Source: Roseburia sp.
GTDB taxonomy: Bacteria > Bacillota_A > Clostridia > Lachnospirales > Lachnospiraceae
Length of the DNA stretch: 64,000 bases
Reading direction: 5' to 3'
NCBI GenBank assembly: GCA_019411365.1
Contig: DXQT01000009.1
Coordinates: forward strand, 22,415-86,414
The notes under the pieces were generated by a model. That model did no database searches. It had not been told where the DNA came from and was given only the letters and a program-made list of their open reading frames with translations. Shown here in pieces: positions 25,848 to 33,446 of the stretch. Each line of letters begins with the position of its first letter. Within the stretch, counting starts at the first letter, position 1. Position numbers and translations under genes: made by a program.

Positions 25848-26297
25848 TTAATCTTTACTCAGAAACCGGTCCCACTCTTCGGCATCTGCGCTTCCGCTTA
25901 CTTTAATCATGAAAGTATGGTCTTCCGTATCAATGGATACCGTATAGACACCTTTCTCCTGCTCAATGGAATAGATTTCACATCCTTCCAGTTCCTTTAA
26001 TTTTGCTGCCTGATCTTCTGCCGCAATCAGTATATCCTCTTTCTTTTCTTTCAGATTACCGTCTGCGTCATAAACTTTATAGCCTTCCTCGACAAATGCC
26101 GTAATCTCCGGCTCACGGATTTTCAGTTTCAGTTCATTTGCACGCATTTCGCGGATATCACGATTGCACGAATTTTGTGGTAAAATCGTCACATTGTCCA
26201 ATATCATTTCAAAGATCCCATTGACTGCGCAGGTTTCTGCAATGTATGCGCCCTCAAATCTGAAGTTTTGTAATTCATTTTCAGTATAGTATTTCAT
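25848..26297 (-). CDS. small cytosolic protein of unknown function
   Basis: A 149-residue acidic protein that I do not recognise. It starts with MKYYTENELQNFRFEGAYIAE, has a long Lys/Glu-rich middle (DADGNLKEKKEDILIAAED) and ends with strands GCEIYSIEQEKGVYTVSI and DHTFMIKVSGSADAEEWDRF. There is no signal peptide or membrane helix. A fragment encoding a very similar stretch (CEIYSIDCENSVYTISVGTE) lies at 27439-27523 in intergenic DNA, so the gene has or had a paralogue nearby. It is 16 bases upstream of the MATE gene. Confidence 0.75.
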   Translation of the reverse strand: MKYYTENELQNFRFEGAYIAETCAVNGIFEMILDNVTILPQNSCNRDIREMRANELKLKIREPEITAFVEEGYKVYDADGNLKEKKEDILIAAEDQAAKLKELEGCEIYSIEQEKGVYTVSIDTEDHTFMIKVSGSADAEEWDRFLSKD

Positions 26298-26363
26298 TTG
26301 TTTTCTCCTGTCATTGATATCATATCTGTAAATTCATTCATCTACTTTACTTTTTCTGACCGT

Positions 26364-27183
26364 CTACTCCTGCAGCTTTTTCACTTCATCTAACGAAAGT
26401 CCTGAAATAGCTGCAATCTTTTCAGATGTGAATTCCTTTAAAGCAAGCATACGCTTTGCTGTTTCAAAAGCTGCCTGATTTTTGCCTTCTGCCAGTCCAG
26501 CTTCATGTCCAATCTCACGACCAGCCTCAAACTCTGCCTTTCTCAACTTCTTCTCTTCCAATTCTTTATCATACTCAAAAATGCTCATATTAATAACCTC
26601 ACTCCGGTTTCGGATAAGGAATTCTGTCAGGATTCCTTCCCGGATACATTCGTTTACAGCACGTTCCACTGCCTGGTTCAATTGCATGTATGCCGCATAG
26701 TGACGTACTTTGGCAACATACTGTGCATATTCTTTTAACATACTGCAATGCTGCATCAACTCTGCATTGTGTCCTTCATTGACATTGAAAACCGTAACAA
26801 CCAATTCAAGTTTTGGCTCGCCTGACAAATGCTCAAATGCCGAGGAAAGCCGAAGTTCTGTGCAATCAGCAATTCCCATCGAACCATTATAAAATTCAAT
26901 AAAATTGGGGGCAGGAATTTTCTGTAAGGTGGAAGAGAACAGTGATTTCAAATGCCAGATCATTTTTCATACCCATATATATGGCATTCTCTAATGTAAC
27001 AATTTCCAACTCTTCCGGATTTCTATAATCCGTCTGATTCACTGCGTTATAAAGCGATAACAGATTTTTCCTGTCAGAAAACAGCATCCGAAAGACAGTG
27101 TCTTTATAATTTCGGTTTGCCTTTGGTTCTTTGACTGTAAAACTCCTTTTTGTCCTGTTCCGGTTTCTTTTGCATTTTGCCAT
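26364..27183 (-). pseudogene. decayed Rpn-type (PD-(D/E)XK) nuclease/transposase-like gene
   Basis: Two frames carry parts of one gene. The N-terminal frame (from MAKCKRN at 27183) includes NRNYKDTVFRMLFSDRKNLL and ends with NAIYMGMKNDLAFEI before running into a short unrelated tail. The other frame resumes with KIPAPNFIEFYNG and runs to a normal C terminus with AEFEAGREIGHEAGLAEGK. Intact family members have some 35-40 residues between NDLAFE and KIPAP, so a deletion plus frameshift near 26940 removed part of the nuclease core. The family is abundant in Lachnospiraceae and expands by local copying. Confidence 0.85.
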
Positions 27184-27438
27184 AAATCGTTTCCTCCTGA
27201 TCTTGGTGGGACAGTTCATAATAAACACTGTCCTAACAGGAGAGTAACAGATACTATCTCTAAATTCGTTCGTCTCCTGCTTTTCAATTGTTGATGGGTA
27301 ACAAAAAGCATAGATACGAATGAAACACACAGATTATTTGGGAAACTAATCTGTAGTTCTTAGAATATAGATGACAAAATTGTCATGAAGATTTTGTAAA
27401 ATATGCTTTGTTTGATTATAGCACAAAAGCAGAAGCAG

Positions 27439-27523
27439 AAGCAAGAAAATACTTCTACCTTCTGTACCAACTGAGATTGTATAGACGCTATTCTCACAGT
27501 CTATAGAATAAATTTCACAGCAC
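27439..27523 (-). pseudogene. remnant of a paralogue of the 25848 gene
   Basis: Translated on the minus strand this reads CEIYSIDCENSVYTISVGTE, close to residues GCEIYSIEQEKGVYTVSIDTE of the protein at 25848. Homology stops on both sides, at an AGAAGC simple repeat and at the nadA terminator. The rest of the 27184-27556 gap shows no coding signal. Confidence 0.7.
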
Positions 27524-27556
27524 AGGTCGTAGAATCTACCTCTACGACCGCCTGTG
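27521..27556 (-). terminator. hairpin after nadA
   Basis: A strong stem (27541-27556 with 27521-27533, including GGTCGTAGA/TCTACGACC) begins directly after the nadA stop. There is no clear T-tract, so termination may be weak or it may protect the 3' end. Confidence 0.5.
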
Positions 27557-28471
27557 TTAATTTAATTCGAGCATTCTGTCAATACAGCGTTTTGCTCCCT
27601 TACTTACTTCCTCAGGTAAAATAATTTCTTCACCTGCAAGGCCTTTCAGACAATTATATACATCTACTAAAGTTGTAAGTTTCATATTGTGGCATACACA
27701 ATCCTTGGAAAGTGGATAAAACAGCTTATCCGGACACTCATACTGTAAATGGGAAACTATGCTGTTTTCTGTTCCAATGATAAATTCCTTATCTGTACTC
27801 TTCTTCGCATAGGACATAATTCCAGTTGTGCTTCCTATGTAGTCTGCATTCTTGGTTACTGCAGCGGCACATTCCGGATGGACAAGAAGCTTCGCATTTG
27901 GATGTGCTTTCTTTGCTTTTGCCACATCTGCTTTGCCCATTCTAAGATGAGTTGGGCAACCACCCTTGATAAATTTAAAAGTTTTCTCAGGAATCTGTTC
28001 TGCTACCCATGCTCCGAGGTTACAGTCCGGAATAAAAAGAATCTTGTCGTTCTCCAGCTTCTTAACAATAGATACTGCTGATGCAGATGTAACACATACG
28101 TCACACAATGTCTTCAATTCAGAAGTTGTATTAATATAAGCTACTACTGTATAATCCGGATACTGTTTTTTTAATTCTTTCAATTCTTCCACAGAAAGCT
28201 GTTCTGCCATAGGACATCCTGCTTCACCGCTGGAAAGAAGTACTTTCTTGTCTGGTGAGAGAACCTTCACGGTTTCTGCCATAAAACGGACTCCGCACAT
28301 AAGGATCGTCTGCTCCTGTGTTTTGGCAGCCTGCTGGCTCAATGCAAAGGAATCTCCCATATAATCCGCAACTTCTAATATCTCATGGTTTTGATAGGCA
28401 TGTGCCAGAATACATACTTCTTTTTCTTTTTTTAATCTAAGGATCTCGTCCTGAATTTCTCTTGTCGTCAT
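27557..28471 (-). CDS. nadA: quinolinate synthase
   Basis: [4Fe-4S] enzyme that condenses iminoaspartate with dihydroxyacetone phosphate to quinolinate, the second step of de novo NAD synthesis. The 304-residue protein has ILAHAYQNHEILEVADYMGDS near the N terminus, the cluster cysteines in LMCGVRFMAE, HPECAAAV and CVCHNMK, and FIPDCNLG in the middle. The ATG at 28471 follows AGAGGGA; an alternative GTG six codons upstream is less likely. Transcribed away from nadB-nadC-niaR, with a shared operator between them. Confidence 0.95.
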   Translation of the reverse strand: MTTREIQDEILRLKKEKEVCILAHAYQNHEILEVADYMGDSFALSQQAAKTQEQTILMCGVRFMAETVKVLSPDKKVLLSSGEAGCPMAEQLSVEELKELKKQYPDYTVVAYINTTSELKTLCDVCVTSASAVSIVKKLENDKILFIPDCNLGAWVAEQIPEKTFKFIKGGCPTHLRMGKADVAKAKKAHPNAKLLVHPECAAAVTKNADYIGSTTGIMSYAKKSTDKEFIIGTENSIVSHLQYECPDKLFYPLSKDCVCHNMKLTTLVDVYNCLKGLAGEEIILPEEVSKGAKRCIDRMLELN

Positions 28472-28605
28472 CTTTCCCTCTTTTATCACAGAAAGGCTTT
28501 CTTCTTCCGGTATTCGTTCTGTCTTAATGTGATCTCATTTTTAATTTGTTTTCCAAACGACAGTATCAATACCGGATCTCACTGCCTTTTGCTCACTTTA
28601 GTAAA

Positions 28606-28634
28606 AGTATACGATTTGAAATATACACTGTCAA
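28606..28634 (-). promoter_or_regulatory. nadA promoter
   Basis: On the minus strand TTGACA (28629-28634), 17-bp spacer, TATACT (28606-28611). The NiaR-type operator starts 10 bases upstream of the -35 box. Confidence 0.75.
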
Positions 28635-28643
28635 CACAAAAAA

Positions 28644-28669
28644 TTTACAGGTGTCTTGTCAGTTGTAAA
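28644..28669. promoter_or_regulatory. probable NiaR operator between nadA and nadB
   Basis: A 26-bp imperfect palindrome beginning with TTTACA and ending with TGTAAA, with ACAGGTGTC and TGTCAGTTGTA as unequal half-sites. It overlaps the -35 box of the nadB promoter and lies next to the nadA -35 box. NiaR is encoded in the nadB transcript and typically represses nad genes when niacin is present. The identity of the binding protein is inferred. Confidence 0.7.
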
Positions 28670-28684
28670 ATTAAGTGTTATACT
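28656..28684 (+). promoter_or_regulatory. nadB-nadC-niaR promoter
   Basis: TTGTCA (28656-28661), 17-bp spacer, TATACT (28679-28684), 57 bases before the nadB ATG. The -35 box lies inside the palindromic operator. Confidence 0.75.
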
Positions 28685-28740
28685 TGGAGCAATCTGTAAA
28701 AAAACACTATTTTATTAACATAAAAGAATAGGAAAAGAAT

Positions 28741-29907
28741 ATGAAAACAGATATACTTATAGTTGGAAGTGGCTGTTCCGGATTATATGCAGTCTTAAAT
28801 CTTCCTGAGGAATTAGATATTATGCTGATCACGAAGTCTGATTTTGAAAGCAGTGATTCCTTTTTGGCTCAGGGAGGCATGTGTACGTTAAAAGATCCGT
28901 CTGATTATGACAGCTTTTTTGAGGACACATTAAAAGCCGGACATTATGAGAATGACCAGAAGTCTGTCGAGATCATGATCAAGTCTTCCCCTGATGTAGT
29001 GAAAGATTTGGTAAAATACGGTGTCTCTTTTACCCGGGACGAAAATGGTGATTTTGTCTATACAAGAGAAGGTGCACATGCTCATCACAGAATACTTTTC
29101 CATGAAGATATCACTGGAAAAGAGATCACAAGCCACCTTTTAAATGCCGTCAAAAAATTAAAGAATGTAAGAATGTATGAATATACGACTCTCTTAGATA
29201 TCCTTTGCGATGGCAGCAAGTGTTGTGGTGGAATTATCAGGTGGCCGGATGGCAGGGAAGAACAGGTTGAAGCTGACTATGTAATACTTGCAACCGGCGG
29301 TATTGGTGGAACATACAAGCATTCCACTAATTTCAAACACCTGACCGGTGACGGCGTGGAGATTGCCAGACGTCATAATATTGAACTGAAAAATCTTGAT
29401 TATGTCCAGATTCATCCTACTACTCTTTACTCTGATAATAAAGAAGAAAGAAGCTTTCTTATTTCTGAATCTGTAAGAGGTGAAGGTGCCAGGCTTTATG
29501 ATAAGAATATGAACCGTTTTGTAGATGAACTGTTGCCAAGAGATCTGCTTACACAGGAAATCTACAAACAGATGGAGAAAGACGGCACCGATTTTGTGTG
29601 GGAAGATTTAAGAACCATCCCGCGTGACGAATTAATAAGTCATTTTCCAAATATTATTGAACATTGCAGCCAGGCCGGTTATGATGTGTTCCATGAATGT
29701 ATTCCCATCGTTCCGGCTCAGCATTATTTTATGGGCGGAATCAAGGTAAACCATAACAGTAAAACTTCTATGGATCATCTCTACGCAGTCGGTGAAACCG
29801 CATGCAATGGGGTTCATGGTAAAAACAGACTTGCAAGCAACTCCCTTTTAGAGAGTCTTGTATTTGCAAAAAGAGCAGCAAAAGAAATTGCTGGCGAAAG
29901 GAGATAA
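28741..29907 (+). CDS. nadB: L-aspartate oxidase (short form)
   Basis: FAD enzyme that oxidises aspartate to iminoaspartate for NadA. The Rossmann FAD motif ILIVGSGCSGLYAVLNL opens the protein. FLAQGGMCTLKDPSD, TREGAHAHHRILFHEDITGKEI and YVQIHPTTLYS follow, then RGEGARLYD and GKNRLASNSLLESLVFAKRAA. At 388 residues it lacks the roughly 130-residue C-terminal helical domain of the E. coli enzyme and stops just after the FAD-domain return. There is no frameshift; the stop is followed directly by nadC. In anaerobes fumarate or another acceptor replaces oxygen. Confidence 0.93.
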   Translation: MKTDILIVGSGCSGLYAVLNLPEELDIMLITKSDFESSDSFLAQGGMCTLKDPSDYDSFFEDTLKAGHYENDQKSVEIMIKSSPDVVKDLVKYGVSFTRDENGDFVYTREGAHAHHRILFHEDITGKEITSHLLNAVKKLKNVRMYEYTTLLDILCDGSKCCGGIIRWPDGREEQVEADYVILATGGIGGTYKHSTNFKHLTGDGVEIARRHNIELKNLDYVQIHPTTLYSDNKEERSFLISESVRGEGARLYDKNMNRFVDELLPRDLLTQEIYKQMEKDGTDFVWEDLRTIPRDELISHFPNIIEHCSQAGYDVFHECIPIVPAQHYFMGGIKVNHNSKTSMDHLYAVGETACNGVHGKNRLASNSLLESLVFAKRAAKEIAGERR

Positions 29908-29908
29908 T

Positions 29909-30763
29909 ATGTACGATCAGGTAACATTAGGGTTAAATGTAGACCCATTTATATTAAGTGCTTTAAAAGAAGATATCACAAGTGAGGACGTATCCACAAA
30001 CAGTGTTATGCCACATCCACAGCAGGGCGAGGTAGACTTGATCTGCAAAGAAGATGGCATTATCTGCGGTCTTCAGGTTTTTGAAAGAACCTTTACTCTG
30101 CTTGATTCCAATACAACCGTAGAATTTTTTGTAAAAGACGGTGACCATGCAAAAGCCGGTGAACTTATGGGCAAGGTTCATGGTGATATCCGTGTGCTTC
30201 TCTGCGGAGAGAGAACTGCTCTTAATTACCTTCAGAGAATGAGCGGAATCGCAACCTATACAAGCCAGGTGGCAAAGCTCCTTGAAGGAACCGGGATCAA
30301 GCTTTTAGACACAAGAAAGACTACACCGAACAACCGTATTTTTGAAAAATATGCCGTGAGAGTCGGTGGCGGAAATAACCACAGATACAACCTTTCTGAT
30401 GGTGTTCTTCTCAAGGATAACCATATCGGAGCTGCAGGTGGTGTAAAAGAAGCTGTCAAAATGGCTAAGGCATATGCACCTTTTGTAAGAAAAATCGAAG
30501 TTGAAGTTGAAACTTTTGAAATGGTACAGGATGCCGTGGAATCAGGTGCTGATATTATCATGTTAGACAACATGGATAATGATCTTTTAAAACAATCCAT
30601 CGATTATATTGCCGGCAGAGCTGAAATCGAAATTTCCGGAAATGTTACCAAAGAAAACATTGAAAGAATTAAGAACTTTGGTGTAAACTATATATCAAGT
30701 GGTGCTCTGACTCACTCAGCTCCAATTATGGATATTTCACTTAAAAATTTACATGCAGTTTAG
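29909..30763 (+). CDS. nadC: nicotinate-nucleotide pyrophosphorylase (carboxylating)
   Basis: Converts quinolinate and PRPP to nicotinate mononucleotide. The 284-residue protein has LKEDITSEDVSTNSV at the N terminus, GERTALNYLQRMSGIAT near residue 98, KLLDTRKTTPNNRIFEKYAVRVGGGNNHR (positions about 131-159) and IMLDNM near 215. The ATG at 29909 is preceded by AAAGGAGA and lies one base after the nadB stop; the upstream in-frame extension only overlaps nadB. It is the third enzyme of the NAD operon. Confidence 0.96.
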   Translation: MYDQVTLGLNVDPFILSALKEDITSEDVSTNSVMPHPQQGEVDLICKEDGIICGLQVFERTFTLLDSNTTVEFFVKDGDHAKAGELMGKVHGDIRVLLCGERTALNYLQRMSGIATYTSQVAKLLEGTGIKLLDTRKTTPNNRIFEKYAVRVGGGNNHRYNLSDGVLLKDNHIGAAGGVKEAVKMAKAYAPFVRKIEVEVETFEMVQDAVESGADIIMLDNMDNDLLKQSIDYIAGRAEIEISGNVTKENIERIKNFGVNYISSGALTHSAPIMDISLKNLHAV

Positions 30764-30778
30764 AAAGGACTTTGACAG

Positions 30779-31342
30779 ATGAACGGAGAGATCAGGAGAG
30801 CAAAAATAGAAAATATTTTGAAATCCAGCGCTGTGCCTGTCCCTGGAGTTACTCTGGCAAAAGACCTGGATGTAAGCAGGCAGATCATCGTTTCGGACAT
30901 TGCTCTTCTTCGTGCAAATGGCCTGACGATCCTTTCCACAAACAAAGGTTATATTATTCCAAAACAATCCGCCTGCCAGCGGGTATTTAAAGTGATCCAT
31001 ACAGATGATCAGGTTGGAGAAGAACTCTCTCTGATCGTTGATAATGGCGGTGTTGTCAAAGATGTTTTTGTTTATCACAAGGTTTATGGTGTTATCCGGG
31101 CTGATATGAATATCCGTACAAGACGCAATGTCAAGAAATTTTTAGAAGGACTCTCTTCCGGAAGTTCCAGCCTTCTTAAAAATGTAACCGGTGGTTATCA
31201 TTACCATACGATTGAAGCTGAATCCGAAGAGATTTTAGATGATATTCAAAATGAACTCGCAGAAAAAGGTTTTCTGGCCAAACTGCAGGATTATGAGCCT
31301 GTAGATTTCTGGGGCGAAGAAGAATCAAATACAAACGTTTAA
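30779..31342 (+). CDS. niaR: niacin-responsive repressor NiaR
   Basis: A 187-residue regulator with an N-terminal winged helix (RAKIENILKSSAVPVPGVTLAKDLDVSRQIIV) and a C-terminal 3H domain named for three conserved histidines, visible here in VYHKVYGVI and YHYHTIEAE. The family binds niacin and represses NAD synthesis or niacin uptake genes. Here it is the last gene of the nadB-nadC transcript and is followed by a strong terminator, so it is probably autoregulated through the operator at 28644. Confidence 0.93.
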   Translation: MNGEIRRAKIENILKSSAVPVPGVTLAKDLDVSRQIIVSDIALLRANGLTILSTNKGYIIPKQSACQRVFKVIHTDDQVGEELSLIVDNGGVVKDVFVYHKVYGVIRADMNIRTRRNVKKFLEGLSSGSSSLLKNVTGGYHYHTIEAESEEILDDIQNELAEKGFLAKLQDYEPVDFWGEEESNTNV

Positions 31343-31351
31343 TGCAATCAA

Positions 31352-31387
31352 GGCGTCAGTCCGGTATTTCCGGAACTGACGCCTTTT
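31352..31387 (+). terminator. terminator after niaR
   Basis: GGCGTCAGT pairs with ACTGACGCC, with CCGG/CCGG continuing the stem, then four T. The NAD operon ends here; the next gene converges. Confidence 0.85.
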
Positions 31388-31421
31388 AAGCATTGGAAAT
31401 TGTCAATGCCACTGTTTTGTC

Positions 31422-33428
31422 TTACATATACTTCTTCACAATATTCTCCATTACTTTCCACTTATGTTCCATATCAGAGACAAGTTTAAACTGTGTCCTT
31501 GCCCGGTCCAAATTCTGCCCCGGTCTGTGAATTTTAAAATAAATGTCTCCCTGAATATAATCCATAAGAAACCTCATTCCACATTCATAGGTCATAAGCC
31601 TAGCGCCCATCGGAAGCAGCTTTATCTCTTCCTGTGAAAGTTTTCCACCACATCCCTCTATAAAGCCCTTCGCACATGCTTCAAAAAGCTCTAAATCGCA
31701 CCACACTTTATCCAGATTTTGTTCATCCTCTAATGCTGTACTTGCTCCAATCCGCACCGCATCTCCAAAATCATTCATGGCTACCCCAGGCATTACAGTG
31801 TCCAGGTCAATCACACATATTCCTTTTTTGGTATCCTTATCCATGAGGACATTATTAATTTTTGTGTCATTATGAGTCACACGAAAACTGATTTTCCCAC
31901 TTCTCAGCAAATCCTGAAAGCAGTCCACAATTTCTTCCCTGTCCAATACAAACTGAATTTCCTCCCGGACCAAATCCACTCTGCTGCACACATCCTCTTC
32001 CACTGCCTTTTTGAATGTCTCAAATCTTTCTCTGGTATCATGAAATCCCGGAATTGTCTCATGAAGTGTTTTCGCCGGATAATCCGCTAACATACTTTGA
32101 AATCTGCCAAATGCCAGACCGCCCTCATAAAGTATTTCAGGATTATCTATCAAATCATAGCTTACAGTATTTTCAATGAATACATAAGCTCTCCAATACT
32201 CACCTTCCGAGTCCACGTAATAGGGTTTCCCGTCTTTTGCAGGAATGACATTTAATGTCTCCCTCTCTGGATTTCCACCGTTAGCTGAAATTTTTCTTTT
32301 TAAAAATTCAGTGACTCCAACGATATTTTCCATTAATTCAACCGGGTTTTTAAAGATACTCTTGTTCATCTGCTGTAAAATATAATGCTTTTTTACTCCC
32401 TGCTCGTTTTCAAATGTAACACGGTAAGTATCATTAATATGTCCATTTCCCCATGGAATTTCTTCTTTATATACACCTTCAAAACAGAAGTTTGCAGCCG
32501 CTTCTAATTTTCCGCAGAGCTGTTTTGGATAAAAATCATTCTCTTCCAGCTTTTTCACTGCTGCCATAACCATTGGTTTATCTTCCCTGTAGGTAACTCC
32601 ATACCACTTTTCTGTTGTAAGAAGAACTTTTACTTCTGCTTTATTGCTATCTAACAGTCTGCTGACGACCGACGGAAGATAATATTCACATTTCAGTGGA
32701 TTATGTTGCAGACCCTCCTGCAGAAAATCACGAAATCCATACGCAATCTCTGACAAAAATCCCTTGCTAAATCCCCATAAATTCATGGAAACAATCGTAT
32801 CTCCTGCCAAATCCGTATAACTTTTTCCATCATCTTCCGTATATGCAGCATTCTCTCCACGTTTTACAATCGTTGTATGTTCTGTTACACTGACAAGTTT
32901 TCCATCACCATCAATATCACAGACACCTCTTGCCACACTTCCATTCTCCGTCAAAGTATTTTTCAACTGATATCCTACCATTGCATACTGATACTTTTCA
33001 TTATCTTCATGCACACTCAGATAATCATAAATCTGCTTAAATGCTTCTCTTCCATAATAGTCGTCTGCATTAATCACTGCAAATGGTCCGTCAATCATAT
33101 CTTTACAGCTTAAAATTGCATGCGCAGTTCCCCATGGCTTTACTCTTCCGGCCGGAACTTCAAATCCCTCCGGCAGATTTTCCAGCTCCTGAAATGCATA
33201 TCTTACTTTCATAATCTTTTCTATACGATTCCCTATGACATTATGAAAATCTTCCGCATTCTCTCTTTTTATTACAAAAATAACCTCTTCAAATCCTGCA
33301 AGATAAGCATCATAAATAGAAAAATCAACAATAATATGTCCATATTCATCTACTGGATCAATCTGTTTCATTCCACCGTAACGGCTTCCCATTCCGGCTG
33401 CCATAATTACAAGTACAGGTTTCTTCAT
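31422..33428 (-). CDS. nucleotidyltransferase / N-acetylhexosamine kinase fusion
   Basis: Two sugar enzymes in one 668-residue chain. Residues 1-300 form a nucleotidyltransferase (LVIMAAGMGSRYGGMKQ near the start, FAVINADDYYGREAF near 93). From about 305 the protein is an APH-fold kinase like bifidobacterial NahK/LnpB: NGHINDTYRVTF, the catalytic THNDTKINNVL near 520 and metal-binding VIDLDTVMPG near 541. It lies 18 bases after the GH112 phosphorylase gene. A plausible role is phosphorylating the GlcNAc or GalNAc released by GH112 at C1 and then activating it to a nucleotide sugar. Specificity is inferred from context. Confidence 0.88.
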   Translation of the reverse strand: MKKPVLVIMAAGMGSRYGGMKQIDPVDEYGHIIVDFSIYDAYLAGFEEVIFVIKRENAEDFHNVIGNRIEKIMKVRYAFQELENLPEGFEVPAGRVKPWGTAHAILSCKDMIDGPFAVINADDYYGREAFKQIYDYLSVHEDNEKYQYAMVGYQLKNTLTENGSVARGVCDIDGDGKLVSVTEHTTIVKRGENAAYTEDDGKSYTDLAGDTIVSMNLWGFSKGFLSEIAYGFRDFLQEGLQHNPLKCEYYLPSVVSRLLDSNKAEVKVLLTTEKWYGVTYREDKPMVMAAVKKLEENDFYPKQLCGKLEAAANFCFEGVYKEEIPWGNGHINDTYRVTFENEQGVKKHYILQQMNKSIFKNPVELMENIVGVTEFLKRKISANGGNPERETLNVIPAKDGKPYYVDSEGEYWRAYVFIENTVSYDLIDNPEILYEGGLAFGRFQSMLADYPAKTLHETIPGFHDTRERFETFKKAVEEDVCSRVDLVREEIQFVLDREEIVDCFQDLLRSGKISFRVTHNDTKINNVLMDKDTKKGICVIDLDTVMPGVAMNDFGDAVRIGASTALEDEQNLDKVWCDLELFEACAKGFIEGCGGKLSQEEIKLLPMGARLMTYECGMRFLMDYIQGDIYFKIHRPGQNLDRARTQFKLVSDMEHKWKVMENIVKKYM

Positions 33429-33446
33429 ATTCTTTATACCTCCTGA

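Noticed and set aside
27421..27450. AGAAGC repeats as a CRISPR or VNTR
   Set aside because: Only a few imperfect 6-base units, with no spacers and no cas genes.
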